From NCBI RefSeq assembly GCF_000378765.1, contig NZ_KB905343.1:913218-977217 (forward strand): DNA of 64,000 bases. Direction: 5' to 3'. Below the pieces are notes generated by a model that was not told the origin of the DNA, did no database searches, and saw only the letters and a list, made by a program, of their open reading frames with translations. The stretch's first letter is position 1; each line of letters opens with the position of its first letter. The stretch comes from Psychroflexus tropicus DSM 15496 (GTDB taxonomy: Bacteria > Bacteroidota > Bacteroidia > Flavobacteriales > Flavobacteriaceae). Below, piece by piece: positions 1 through 8,042 of the stretch. The translations under genes were made by a program, and so were the position numbers.

Positions 1-728
1 ATTAAATCTATATCGTGCGTCTGTATAAAACAATCCACGACGTATTCTAAAGGAATATTGTGCACAGCATGATACTCAAAAGGGACTGGATCGAGAAATG
101 AAGTTAAAACTTTTTCATCGGTTCTGGCTTCTAATGGAGCCTCCCCCTTTGGGCAAATCCTTAAGGCGTGAACCTTACCGCCTACTTGCTTTATAAACTT
201 CACAATATCCCTAAAAGAGTTATCGCTCATTTTGTCATAATCATGCAAAGGTAAGACTGTATTTTGAATAGGATTGAACTTAAACTCTGAAGGAATGGCC
301 AAGATAGGATGTGTAATATTTCTTATCATTTTTACCGTATTGCTCCCAAACACGACTTCTTTGGCATTGGTGACTCCATTGGTCCCCATGACAGATAATT
401 GGATATCCTTTGACTCTATGACGCTTTTTACCGCATCGGTCAAGCTATCGTAAGCAACAAGAGGGTGAAAGGATACGGATTTTATATTGTAATCTAGCTT
501 TAACTTAGAAATTAGCTCATCGAGTTGTTGTTTAACTTCTTTCAATAAGGAATCATAAAAACTTTCATTTCCAGATGCTATGACTTCAACCGTAGAGTAA
601 GTGGAATCTGGTTCTTTACAATGAAGTATATAAAAGCTTAGAGAATCTCCTTCAAACAGTTGCAAAGCATAATGAATCGCATTTAGGGAGTTTTCAGAAA
701 AATCAGTAAGGGCTAAGATGTTTTTCAT
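1..728 (-). CDS. Universal stress protein (UspA family), C-terminus cut by window edge
   Basis: The reading frame starts at the ATG complementary to 726-728 and runs off the left edge without a stop, so about 242 residues are visible. The N-terminus (MKNILALTDFSENS) is the usual first beta strand of a Usp domain. Around residues 116-131 there is the ATP-binding signature G-x2-G-x9-G-S (GTNG...FGSN), followed by HPILAIP. A second Usp-like half begins at about residue 155 (NTVLPLHDYDK), so this is probably a tandem two-domain Usp of about 275-280 residues, common in flavobacteria. The cytoplasmic role would be nucleotide-binding stress response; the specific function is unknown. The first domain is seen; the second is inferred because it is incomplete. 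Confidence 0.88.
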   Translation of the reverse strand, partial: MKNILALTDFSENSLNAIHYALQLFEGDSLSFYILHCKEPDSTYSTVEVIASGNESFYDSLLKEVKQQLDELISKLKLDYNIKSVSFHPLVAYDSLTDAVKSVIESKDIQLSVMGTNGVTNAKEVVFGSNTVKMIRNITHPILAIPSEFKFNPIQNTVLPLHDYDKMSDNSFRDIVKFIKQVGGKVHALRICPKGEAPLEARTDEKVLTSFLDPVPFEYHAVHNIPLEYVVDCFIQTHDIDL

Positions 729-826
729 AAGTTTTAATTTACCCTCTAAGATAAAAACAATACCAATAAAAAAAACTGACTCTCGTCAGCTTTCTTTAAT
801 CTTGGAATTAGAAAAAACCTTTAAGA

Positions 827-1024
827 TTAAAGGCTTTTCCTGTTGTTTTTCTTTCTCTGTGCTTTTTGTCTTTTTTCTTCAGCTATCTGTTTATTTCTTT
901 TGGCTTTAGCTAACATTTCACGATTAAAATGAACTCCGTCACCGTGCATATCGGCTAAATGAACTTGCTCTTCCGTTTTAGCTGCATCTTCAAAAGGTCT
1001 AAATTTATGGTTTTTACTGCTCAT
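827..1024 (-). CDS. Small basic conserved protein, 65 residues
   Basis: A 65-residue frame with a hydrophilic N-terminal half (DMHGDGVHFNREM) and a Lys/Arg/Gln-rich C-terminal tail (KAKRNKQIAEEKRQKAQRKK). It has no membrane segment or signal peptide. It sits 69 bases downstream of hisS on the same strand and about 100 bases upstream of the universal stress gene. The composition suggests a nucleic-acid or ribosome-associated peptide, but I recognise no named domain. The reading is supported by its ordered N-terminal motif and its same-strand setting; the opposite-strand frame over it looks random. Function unknown. Confidence 0.6.
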   Translation of the reverse strand: MSSKNHKFRPFEDAAKTEEQVHLADMHGDGVHFNREMLAKAKRNKQIAEEKRQKAQRKKNNRKSL

Positions 1025-1093
1025 GTTTTTTATTTAAATATAAAACGAATTTCACATCTACACTATCTAATGAAGCGTTAAATACTTAAAATT

Positions 1094-2470
1094 TTAGGTA
1101 GTCTTCAGTTTTTTAGTTAATTCCTCAAGCTGATATGATTCCTGCTCCCCCGTCTTCATGTTTTTTAGATTGTATACTCCGTTCTGCATCTCTGTGCCTC
1201 CTGCTAGTATTACAAAAGGAATGTTCCTTCTGTCGGCATAGGTCATTTGCTTTTTCATCTTAGCCGCATCAGGATATAATTCCGTAGGTATAGAATGAGT
1301 TCGTAGTTGAGTTATAGCCTTTAAAGCATATAGAGCTTCATCATTTCCGAAGTTAATAAACAAAGCTTTCGTCGTTTCCTTAATTTCCTCAGGAAATAAA
1401 TCCAGCTCTTCAAGGACCAGGTATATTCTGTCCAATCCGAATGATATACCAACTCCACTCATATTCTTTAATCCAAAAATACCAGTAAGATCATCATATC
1501 GTCCACCACCACCTATCGAACCCATTTTCACACCTTCTGGTGCAGAGATTTCAAAAATAGCACCTGTGTAGTAATTTAAACCACGAGCCAGAGTGACATC
1601 AAGATCTAAACTTGCAGTACTTAGCGGAATTTCGTTTAAGGCCGTTTGTATAACTTCAAGTTCTTCTATGCCTTTTAATCCAATTTCAGAATGAGCCAGT
1701 AAAGATTTTAAAAGACTTTTTTTGGTTCCGAAATCTCCACTAAAATTGAAGATAGGTTTGATATTTTCAATCGCTGTTGCAGATATACCTTTCTCCAACA
1801 TCTCCTTAACGACCCCTTCCTCACCGATTTTATCCAACTTATCCAGAGCTACCGTAAAATCGATCAATCTATCGCTTTCTCCAATCACTTCAGCCAGACC
1901 AGATAAAATTTTACGATTATTCATCTTAATAGTTACACCTTCCAACTTTAAACTGCTAAAAACCGCATCATATAATTGGATAAACTCTACTTCCTGCCAT
2001 AAACTGTGACTCCCAATCACATCGGCATCGCATTGCGTAAATTCTCTGAATCGCCCTCTTTGCGGCCGGTCTGCCCGATAAACATTTTGAATTTGTGAGC
2101 GCTTAAACGGAAAGTCGATTTCATTTTGATGCTGAACTACATACCTGGCAAAAGGAACGGTTAGGTCGTACTTTAAGGCTTTTTCTGATATTGAAGAAGA
2201 AAGGCTGACGCTATCTTTATTTTCGTAAGCTTTAGAATCTGCTTTTTTAAGATAGTCGCCAGAATTCAAAATCTTAAAAATCAAACGATCGCCTTCGTCG
2301 CCGTACTTACCCATCAAGGTGTCAGAGTTTTCGAATGTTGGTGTTTCTATAGGTTGAAACCCAAAAGTCTTGAAGTGTTCTTGTATGGTGGATATAATAT
2401 ATTGACGCTTACTGACTTCTAAGGGAGAAAAGTCGCGGGTTCCTTTTGGAATTGAAGCTCTACTTGCCAT
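1094..2470 (-). CDS. hisS: Histidine--tRNA ligase
   Basis: Class II aminoacyl-tRNA synthetase that charges tRNA-His. The 458-residue length fits the family. Visible landmarks are the N-terminal IPKGTRDFSP, motif 2 (QRGRFREFTQCDADVIG, about residues 137-153), the histidine-A signature LARGLNYYTGAIFE (about 294-307), and motif 3 (GISFGLDR, about 342-349). An anticodon-binding domain follows, from about residue 365 to the end. A 37-base gap separates it from the upstream DUF6495 gene on the same strand, so the two are probably cotranscribed. Nothing is missing or truncated. Confidence 0.97.
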   Translation of the reverse strand: MASRASIPKGTRDFSPLEVSKRQYIISTIQEHFKTFGFQPIETPTFENSDTLMGKYGDEGDRLIFKILNSGDYLKKADSKAYENKDSVSLSSSISEKALKYDLTVPFARYVVQHQNEIDFPFKRSQIQNVYRADRPQRGRFREFTQCDADVIGSHSLWQEVEFIQLYDAVFSSLKLEGVTIKMNNRKILSGLAEVIGESDRLIDFTVALDKLDKIGEEGVVKEMLEKGISATAIENIKPIFNFSGDFGTKKSLLKSLLAHSEIGLKGIEELEVIQTALNEIPLSTASLDLDVTLARGLNYYTGAIFEISAPEGVKMGSIGGGGRYDDLTGIFGLKNMSGVGISFGLDRIYLVLEELDLFPEEIKETTKALFINFGNDEALYALKAITQLRTHSIPTELYPDAAKMKKQMTYADRRNIPFVILAGGTEMQNGVYNLKNMKTGEQESYQLEELTKKLKTT

Positions 2471-2507
2471 GCTTGGGTTTAAAAATTATATAAACGCTAA
2501 AATAAAT

Positions 2508-2981
2508 TTACTTTTCTACCATCTCATTAAAATACTTATAAAGTTTACCTTTAGTGATGTGAGCACCTTGTTTAATCAAGGCAAAAATATCTTTATTTCT
2601 ATCATCGCTGATGGGTTTTGAGGAGGTATAAATTTGTACATCATCGTTCAATAGATTATCTCTTAACCATTGGAAGCCTTGTTTGGTATTGATATCGACA
2701 GCTTCGTTTTCGATCTTTATTCCAATCAGATTAATGAACTGGTCGGTGAATTCAAATAAAAATAATTGCTGCGGAGAAAAATGTTCCAGGTAATTCACTT
2801 TATTCAGCACGCCTTCCCAAACCAGATCGCTAAACACATCCAATTCATCTTCGGCCACCTGTGGCTTATTGGTTTTGATGTCTTCCCATTCTTCTTTCGT
2901 GATCGATTGACTTGCCAAAAAATTAATGAATTCTTTGTGCATTTCTTTAAGCTGTTCCTGAGTAAGTCTTTCGTATTTCAT
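2508..2981 (-). CDS. DUF6495 family protein
   Basis: A conserved flavobacterial protein of about 157 residues that I associate with DUF6495; the biochemical role is unknown. I chose the ATG at 2981 (MKYERLTQEQLKEMH) because that is where the conserved N-terminus begins; an in-frame ATG at 3002 would add seven residues (MFFIFTL) that look like leader. The protein is acidic and soluble, with no signal peptide (landmarks: FINFLASQSITKEEW, ELDVFSDLVWEG, GAHITKGKLYKYF). It lies between rplI, whose terminator is just upstream, and hisS, probably in one unit with hisS. Confidence 0.78.
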   Translation of the reverse strand: MKYERLTQEQLKEMHKEFINFLASQSITKEEWEDIKTNKPQVAEDELDVFSDLVWEGVLNKVNYLEHFSPQQLFLFEFTDQFINLIGIKIENEAVDINTKQGFQWLRDNLLNDDVQIYTSSKPISDDRNKDIFALIKQGAHITKGKLYKYFNEMVEK

Positions 2982-3053
2982 AAGTGTAAAAATAAAAAAC
3001 AATATGCTTTATTGGTTTCTAATTTCGATTAGTGTGAATTAACATCATAAAAA

Positions 3054-3078
3054 AAAGCTGATCAATAAGATCAGCTTT
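3054..3078 (-). terminator. Intrinsic terminator of the rpsF-rpsR-rplI operon
   Basis: A 10-base-pair perfect stem (3054-3063 with 3069-3078, core AAAGCTGATC) with a 5-base loop, followed on the minus strand by a run of T. It sits 22 bases after the rplI stop and before the DUF6495 gene, so it closes the ribosomal protein operon. Confidence 0.85.
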
Positions 3079-3100
3079 AAAATTTGATATTAATCATAAT

Positions 3101-3550
3101 TTAATTTTCAGCGATGACTTCAAAAGTGAAGTCTAGTATCACTTCTCTGTGGAATCTAAGTTTAGCCTCATACTGTCCTAAACGTTTGATGTTTCCACCT
3201 AAAATTGTAATGTATTTTTTGTCAATATCAACATCATGTTTGGCTAGCTCATCTCTCAGGTCTGCTGCAGTAATGCTTCCAAATAGCTTATCACCAGAAC
3301 CAGTTTTTGAAGTTAATTTGATATCGAGTTCTTTTGCTTTTTCAGCCTGTACTTTGGCTTCATCAACAATTTTCTTCTCTTTATAAGCACGTTGCTTAAG
3401 GTTTTCTGCCAATACTTTTTTAGCTGAAGGTGTTGCAAGTACTGCAAGACCTTGCGGAATTAAAAAGTTACGACCATATCCATTTTTAACAGTGACAAGG
3501 TCATCGGCAAAACCAAGATTATCAACGTCTTTTTTAAGTATAATTTCCAT
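3101..3550 (-). CDS. rplI: 50S ribosomal protein bL9
   Basis: Structural protein of the large subunit, binding 23S rRNA at the base of the L1 stalk. The 149-residue length and two-domain shape fit: an N-terminal domain with the family signature (LGFADDLVTVKNGYGRNFLIP, near residues 12-32, of which GYGRNFLIP is the hallmark), a Lys-rich connecting helix, and a C-terminal domain starting near residue 80 (GSGDKLFGSITAADL). It is the last gene of the operon, 11 bases after rpsR and before a terminator. Confidence 0.98.
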   Translation of the reverse strand: MEIILKKDVDNLGFADDLVTVKNGYGRNFLIPQGLAVLATPSAKKVLAENLKQRAYKEKKIVDEAKVQAEKAKELDIKLTSKTGSGDKLFGSITAADLRDELAKHDVDIDKKYITILGGNIKRLGQYEAKLRFHREVILDFTFEVIAEN

Positions 3551-3561
3551 TTTTTGCCTTT

Positions 3562-3858
3562 TTATTTTAATAAATCACCAACGTAAGGCATCAAAGCTAA
3601 ATGGCGAGAACGCTTAATAGCTTGAGATACTTTTCTTTGGTTTTTTAATGATGTTCCTGTTAAACGTCTTGGTAAAATTTTGCCTTGCTCGTTTACGAAT
3701 TCCATAAGAAAGTCAGCATTTTTGTAATCTATATACTTGATGCCAGCTCTTTTGAAACGGTCAAAACGTACTTTACTTTTAGTTTCAATGTCTAACGGGG
3801 TTAGATATCTAATCTCACCGTCGTTCTTACCTTTCGATTGTTCTTCAATTGTTGCCAT
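3562..3858 (-). CDS. rpsR: 30S ribosomal protein bS18
   Basis: Small-subunit protein that pairs with bS6 on 16S rRNA. The 98-residue frame contains the S18 core [20 protein letters not shown] and the basic C-terminal segment [20 protein letters not shown], then ARH-type ending [12 protein letters not shown]. The N-terminal extension of about 20 residues ([17 protein letters not shown]) is typical of Bacteroidetes forms. It starts 2 bases after the rpsF stop, suggesting translational coupling. Confidence 0.98.
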   Translation of the reverse strand: MATIEEQSKGKNDGEIRYLTPLDIETKSKVRFDRFKRAGIKYIDYKNADFLMEFVNEQGKILPRRLTGTSLKNQRKVSQAIKRSRHLALMPYVGDLLK

Positions 3859-3860
3859 AC

Positions 3861-4199
3861 CTACGCGCCAGTTTTAATTCGTTTAACTCTTTCTTTGGCC
3901 CAGTCGATAGCATGCTTGTCTAGTTTAACGGTCAAATAACGCATCATTCTCTCGTCTCTTCTAAACATAACTTCCAAGGGCTCGATGGTTGCTCCATCTA
4001 CTGTGTACTCAAATAAGTGGTAAAATCCACTTTTTTTGTGCTGGATTGGGTACGCTAACTTCTTTAGCCCCCAATCTTCTTTGTTCACCATCTTGGCACC
4101 TTTAGAAACAAGAAAATCTTCGTATTTCTTTACTGTTTCCTTTATCTGGTCTTCAGATAAAACGGGATTCAAGATGAAAACAGTTTCATAATGATTCAT
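3861..4199 (-). CDS. rpsF: 30S ribosomal protein bS6
   Basis: Small-subunit protein that forms a heterodimer with bS18. The 112-residue frame opens with [17 protein letters not shown] and carries the [20 protein letters not shown] segment (about 62-81) and [16 protein letters not shown] (about 79-95) expected of S6. It is the first gene of rpsF-rpsR-rplI and is preceded by a strong Bacteroidetes-type promoter. I saw no convincing S6:S18 autoregulatory leader in the short 5' region. Confidence 0.98.
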   Translation of the reverse strand: MNHYETVFILNPVLSEDQIKETVKKYEDFLVSKGAKMVNKEDWGLKKLAYPIQHKKSGFYHLFEYTVDGATIEPLEVMFRRDERMMRYLTVKLDKHAIDWAKERVKRIKTGA

Positions 4200-4225
4200 A
4201 AATACTTATTTTATTTTAATGCCTG

Positions 4226-4256
4226 CAAAAGTACAACTTATTCTTAATATATCAAA
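4226..4256 (-). promoter_or_regulatory. Bacteroidetes-type promoter for rpsF operon
   Basis: On the minus strand, TTTG (complement of 4253-4256) is followed after exactly 19 bases by TACTTTTG (complement of 4226-4233). This matches the Bacteroidetes primary sigma consensus TTTG-N19-TAnnTTTG and predicts transcription starting about 20 bases before the rpsF start codon. Confidence 0.85.
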
Positions 4257-4338
4257 CCCCTTGCTTTGATATCTTTTTAGCGGATTCTGCGATAAGAAAA
4301 TCAAACCTTTTATCTTTACCAAAAATGAAAAAAGCTAC

Positions 4339-4995
4339 ATGAATCAGTATATAGATCATACTTTATTAGACCCTACCGCAACCCTAATACAAATTCATAA
4401 GCTTTGTGAAGAAGCTATAGCCTATAAATTTGCTTCGGTTTGTATTAATCCTAGCTACGTCTTAGATGCTTACAAGATTTTAGAATATTCTAACGTAAAA
4501 GTGTGTACGGTTATTGGCTTTCCTTTAGGAGCCACTTCAACTCAAGCTAAAGTTGATGAGACCAAACAAGCCCTTAAAGATGGTGCTACTGAATTTGATA
4601 TGGTGATTCATCAGGGCAAGCTCAAAGCTCATGAGTACAAGTACGTTCAACATGATATTAGTGCGGTTAAAGAAGTCGTAGGGAATCAAATTTTGAAAGT
4701 AATTCTCGAAACCTGCAACCTTACTGATGATGAAATTGCAAAAGCCTGTCAACTTGCCGAGGCTGCTGGAGCAGATTTTGTAAAAACGTCTACAGGATTT
4801 GGTAGCCATGGAGCAACACCAGAAGCCATCAAAGTGATGAAAGCTAATATTTCCAATCGCATTCAAATAAAAGCCTCTGGGGGCATAAGAGATGCAAAAA
4901 CTGCTAAACAATACATCGATCTTGGTGTGTCTAGGATAGGAGCTTCAGCCGGTATCGCTATAGTAGAAGGAACTTCGTCCGATTCAACTTATTAA
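4339..4995 (+). CDS. deoC: Deoxyribose-phosphate aldolase
   Basis: Cleaves 2-deoxyribose 5-phosphate to glyceraldehyde 3-phosphate and acetaldehyde in deoxynucleoside catabolism. The 218-residue frame shows the class I aldolase signatures: [12 protein letters not shown] at the N-terminus, [11 protein letters not shown] (about 56-66), the Schiff-base lysine segment [15 protein letters not shown] (about 147-161), and [13 protein letters not shown] (about 179-191). It is followed after 10 bases by deoD, which supplies deoxyribose 1-phosphate. A five-codon mini-frame (ATG at 4325) overlaps its start codon. Confidence 0.96.
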   Translation: MNQYIDHTLLDPTATLIQIHKLCEEAIAYKFASVCINPSYVLDAYKILEYSNVKVCTVIGFPLGATSTQAKVDETKQALKDGATEFDMVIHQGKLKAHEYKYVQHDISAVKEVVGNQILKVILETCNLTDDEIAKACQLAEAAGADFVKTSTGFGSHGATPEAIKVMKANISNRIQIKASGGIRDAKTAKQYIDLGVSRIGASAGIAIVEGTSSDSTY

Positions 4996-5005
4996 AACAA
5001 ACAAC

Positions 5006-5707
5006 ATGAGTGTACATATTAATGCCAAGAAAGGCGACATCGCCGAAACTATATTATTACCCGGAGACCCCTTAAGGGCTAAGTGGATTGCCGAAACGTT
5101 TTTAGAAAATGCTTTTTGTTATAACGAAGTGAGAGGAATGCTGGGATATACTGGAACCTTTCAGGGCAGAAAAATCTCAGTTCAAGGGACAGGTATGGGA
5201 ATACCCTCCATCAGCATTTATGCTCATGAGCTGATCGCCGACTTCGGTGTCAAAAACTTAGTGAGAGTAGGCAGTGCTGGTGCTATAAGACCCGAAGTAG
5301 AAATGAGAGATGTCATCATTGCCATGTCTGCGTCGTCCAACTCTTCATTAAACCGAAATAGATTCAAGGGAGGTGATTTTGCACCTACAGCAAGTTTCGA
5401 TCTTTTTGAAAAGGCGGTAAGCACCGCAAAACAACTGAAGATTCCATTTAAGGCTGGTAATGTATTGTCCTCGGATTTATTCTATACAGATGATCCTAAA
5501 GAACACCAAATTTGGGCGGCTTACAACGTGTTGTGTGTTGAAATGGAGGCCGCTGGATTATATTCTATTGCAGCCAAGCATGATGTTAAGGCTTTGGCTA
5601 TACTCACCATATCTGATTCTTTGATTACCGGTGAACAAACGTCTGCCAAAGAACGTGAAACCAGTTTCAATCAAATGATTCAAATTGCACTGGAGCTTGG
5701 AGACTAA
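5006..5707 (+). CDS. deoD: Purine nucleoside phosphorylase, DeoD type
   Basis: Phosphorolysis of purine (deoxy)nucleosides to base and (deoxy)ribose 1-phosphate. At 233 residues it is the hexameric DeoD type. Landmarks: [21 protein letters not shown] (phosphate-binding Gly region), [36 protein letters not shown], and the substrate-binding [12 protein letters not shown] near residue 177. The catalytic aspartate lies in LTISDSL (about 204). It is in an operon with deoC upstream and overlaps the next frame at its 3' end. Confidence 0.96.
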   Translation: MSVHINAKKGDIAETILLPGDPLRAKWIAETFLENAFCYNEVRGMLGYTGTFQGRKISVQGTGMGIPSISIYAHELIADFGVKNLVRVGSAGAIRPEVEMRDVIIAMSASSNSSLNRNRFKGGDFAPTASFDLFEKAVSTAKQLKIPFKAGNVLSSDLFYTDDPKEHQIWAAYNVLCVEMEAAGLYSIAAKHDVKALAILTISDSLITGEQTSAKERETSFNQMIQIALELGD

Positions 5708-6542
5708 AGACTCAGATCTTCAGATATTAAAACAGTATCAAGGCTTTTTGAATACGGAGCTGATGATTGATCAGCTCCCGGATTCGAAAATCGAAAAATT
5801 TGAATTTGATGCCCTGGAAGAACCTAAGACGATTCAGGACTTTCCCTACGATCAGGCTAAAGTATTTAATTTCTTGGGAAAACGCGCTGAAGTATTTTTT
5901 AGCTATTATCTCAAACGCTCAAGCCGCTATAAAGAAATAGCCCATAGCCTTCAGGTTATCAACGATAAAACCACCATTGGAGAATTTGATTTTCTTTGTT
6001 TGGATGAGCATCACCAGGAACTCAATCATGTAGAATTGATCAACAAAATTTACCTGTATGATGACACTTTACATGACAATCCCGACTATTGCTGGATAGG
6101 GCCAAACCGGCGAGATCGATTTATAGACAAAGTGGAAAAATTAAAAGTTAAGCAGTTCCCCCTACTTTATCATCCTAAAGCAGAAGCTGTATTCAATCCA
6201 CTGGATATTGACCCCTGGAAAGTCACCCAAAAGGTGTGCTTTAAAGCGATTTTGTTTCTTCCCGAAGCCTGTAGTACTCGTTTTTTTACAACCAATTTGG
6301 AAGCCGTAGCTGGTTACTTTTACACCTTGGAAGAATTTTTAAACAAAAACTGGAAACATCAGACGTTTTATATTCCAAAGAAGATAGATTGGTTTACAGA
6401 TGAGACCAATCATACCCAGTGGAAATCTTATACAAAGATTTTAAATCAGCTGGAGCAATATATGGCACAACACCAATCAGTGATGCTTTTCCGAAGAAAT
6501 AAAGAAGGAGAAGTCGCTAAGTTGTTTGTGGTATGGTGGTGA
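5685..6542 (+). CDS. DUF1853 family protein, PD-(D/E)XK-like
   Basis: A DUF1853 (COG3782) protein of about 280 residues. The family hallmark YQGFLNTEL is near the N-terminus, so translation must start upstream of the ATG at 5763. Only TTG codons are available (5685, or 5697 at the very end of deoD), so the gene overlaps or abuts deoD and is probably coupled to it. The block [12 protein letters not shown]...[11 protein letters not shown] (about 98-125) has the D...E-x3-K spacing that led DUF1853 to be grouped with PD-(D/E)XK nuclease folds. Biological role unknown. The start codon is uncertain. Confidence 0.8.
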   Translation: MHWSLETKDSDLQILKQYQGFLNTELMIDQLPDSKIEKFEFDALEEPKTIQDFPYDQAKVFNFLGKRAEVFFSYYLKRSSRYKEIAHSLQVINDKTTIGEFDFLCLDEHHQELNHVELINKIYLYDDTLHDNPDYCWIGPNRRDRFIDKVEKLKVKQFPLLYHPKAEAVFNPLDIDPWKVTQKVCFKAILFLPEACSTRFFTTNLEAVAGYFYTLEEFLNKNWKHQTFYIPKKIDWFTDETNHTQWKSYTKILNQLEQYMAQHQSVMLFRRNKEGEVAKLFVVWW

Positions 6543-6578
6543 TTTTTAAATCAATTTGATGAGTAAATGACCTTATTA

Positions 6579-6618
6579 AGACCTCACAGTCCCCAAAGCT
6601 TTGGGGACTGTGAGGTCT
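6579..6618. repeat. Perfect 40-base palindrome, REP-like or bidirectional terminator
   Basis: 6579-6598 is the exact reverse complement of 6599-6618, with no loop and a central AAAG/CTTT. It lies alone between two convergent genes (DUF1853 protein and pseudouridine synthase). It is more GC-rich than its surroundings, and no T run of normal length follows on either strand. It could act as a bidirectional terminator, but its perfection and composition look more like a dispersed palindromic unit. Confidence 0.8.
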
Positions 6619-6673
6619 GTTTATAAATATATAAATTAATTTGTTGGTTTGACTAAGGGATATTTTTTAAAAG

Positions 6674-7231
6674 TTATATCACCCTTACTTCTTCTGCCTG
6701 CATATCTTCAATGGTCTCCTCTCCTATTCTATAACGAACCAGTCTTAGAGTAGGAAGTCCGACTTTGGCTGTCATTTTACGTACTTGTCTGTACTTCCCT
6801 TCCGTTATGGTGATGGATAGCCAGGAGGTTTTCCCGTGGTCGTCTTCATTTCTGATATCTTTAGCACGTTTAGGCAGTTGTTCTGGTGGATCTAAGAGAC
6901 GAACGCTACAAGACTTGGTCTGATAGGGCTTGCCATAAATGCTAATTTCCAAACCTTTCGAAAGTTGGTTAACCTGGTCTTGTTTAGCCACCCCATCCAC
7001 CTGAACCCAGTATTCTTTCTCAATCCCTGTGGAGGTAATCTTATGGCTGAATTTGCCATCGGTGGTCAGAAACAATAAGCCCTCAGAATCTTGATCTAAC
7101 CGACCAACAGACATGGTGCCGTCTGGAAAATTACCAAGTTCCCCGAGTAAGCGTTTATTTCTTCGCCGTTTTTGATTGTACACAAATTGGCTTAGCATAC
7201 CATAAGGTTTAAAAATTTTAAAATTCGGCAT
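6674..7231 (-). CDS. RsuA/RluE-family pseudouridine synthase
   Basis: Converts a specific uridine in ribosomal RNA to pseudouridine. The catalytic motif GRLDQDSEGLLFLT is present (Asp about residue 46 from my chosen start), followed by KEYWVQVDG and the late signature ITEGKYRQVRKMTAKVGLPTLRLVR. There is no S4 domain at the N-terminus, as in RluE. I chose ATG 7231 (MPNFKIFKPYGML) over ATG 7264 because the conserved protein starts there and a -7 box (complement of 7262-7269, TATTTTTG) overlaps the longer start. RluE is the closest type, but the target position is not provable here. Confidence 0.9.
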   Translation of the reverse strand: MPNFKIFKPYGMLSQFVYNQKRRRNKRLLGELGNFPDGTMSVGRLDQDSEGLLFLTTDGKFSHKITSTGIEKEYWVQVDGVAKQDQVNQLSKGLEISIYGKPYQTKSCSVRLLDPPEQLPKRAKDIRNEDDHGKTSWLSITITEGKYRQVRKMTAKVGLPTLRLVRYRIGEETIEDMQAEEVRVI

Positions 7232-7280
7232 CTCAAAAAACTTAATCCATTTATATTTAGGCAAAAATACGACGAAGAAT

Positions 7281-7916
7281 ATGCGTGAAGAAATAAAAAC
7301 AAATTACGGTCAATTATTTGAACAAGAACTTTTGAATGAAATCAATGATATTGGAGTTTTAAAAAACGTGAATGCAGGTGATGAATTGATCAGGACTGGT
7401 CAATATTTATCGGCTATGCCATTACTAATTGATGGAGTGATAAAAGTGATGCGTGAAGATGAAGACGGCTTTGAATTAATGCTTTATTTTTTGGAGAAGG
7501 GCGAAACTTGTGCAATGACACTTTCCTGCTGTACTGGCTCAGCGATAAGTGAAATTAGAGCTATAGCAGAAACTGATTCTACTTTGTTAATGATACCTAT
7601 CGAGAAAATGGAAGAATGGTTGGGAAAATACAAGTCCTGGAGGAATTTTATTTTCAATAGCTACCATGAACGCTTGATGGAAGTATTAGCTACTATAGAT
7701 AATATCGCTTTTAAAAAGATGGATGAACGGCTAATTGAATACTTAAAAAATAAATCTAAACATTATAAGGACTCAGAAATCAAAGTTACCCATCAAGATA
7801 TTGCCTTTGATCTACATACCAGCAGAGTTGTTATATCGAGACTTCTCAAACAGCTTGAAAAAACCAACAGAATAAAGCTTAATCGAAATTCCATTAAATT
7901 GATAGAGATTGCCTAA
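7281..7916 (+). CDS. Crp/Fnr-family transcriptional regulator with conserved cysteine cluster
   Basis: A 211-residue regulator with an N-terminal cyclic-nucleotide-binding-like barrel (about 15-125) and a C-terminal winged helix (about 140-208; recognition region THQDIAFDLHTSRVVISRLLKQL). It lacks the Fnr N-terminal 4Fe-4S cysteines and a clear cAMP-binding motif. Instead C77, C83 and C84 sit inside the effector barrel (GETCAMTLSCC), suggesting thiol-based sensing. It diverges from the pseudouridine synthase and is followed by the HMA and CstB-like genes, which I infer it controls. An inverted repeat lies just past its stop. Confidence 0.93.
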   Translation: MREEIKTNYGQLFEQELLNEINDIGVLKNVNAGDELIRTGQYLSAMPLLIDGVIKVMREDEDGFELMLYFLEKGETCAMTLSCCTGSAISEIRAIAETDSTLLMIPIEKMEEWLGKYKSWRNFIFNSYHERLMEVLATIDNIAFKKMDERLIEYLKNKSKHYKDSEIKVTHQDIAFDLHTSRVVISRLLKQLEKTNRIKLNRNSIKLIEIA

Positions 7917-7919
7917 TGC

Positions 7920-7933
7920 GTAACTTATGTTAC
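7920..7933. promoter_or_regulatory. Candidate Crp/Fnr operator upstream of the HMA/CstB-like genes
   Basis: GTAAC-TTAT-GTTAC, a short inverted repeat beginning 4 bases after the Crp/Fnr stop codon and about 110 bases before the HMA gene. The position suits an operator for the downstream genes. The match to a Crp/Fnr half-site is loose and the assignment is inferred from context only. A weaker pair (CAGTATT near 7979 and AATACTG near 8023) also lies in this gap. Confidence 0.4.
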
Positions 7934-8042
7934 TGTGAGCATGACTTAATTTCCGTTATTTTGTACCATTAATAAACCAGTATTGTTTTTATGCTAAAGT
8001 AGCTTATAAAATATAATGAATACTGTTTGAAACGAAAAAAAT

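Noticed and set aside
4200-4338. S6:S18 leader riboregulator before rpsF
   Set aside because: The predicted mRNA leader is only about 20 bases, too short to hold the known structure.
4537-4911. 124-codon antisense frame over deoC
   Set aside because: Fully covered by deoC, whose catalytic motifs are intact.
6579-6618. Insertion sequence terminal repeat
   Set aside because: No transposase or target duplication flanks it.
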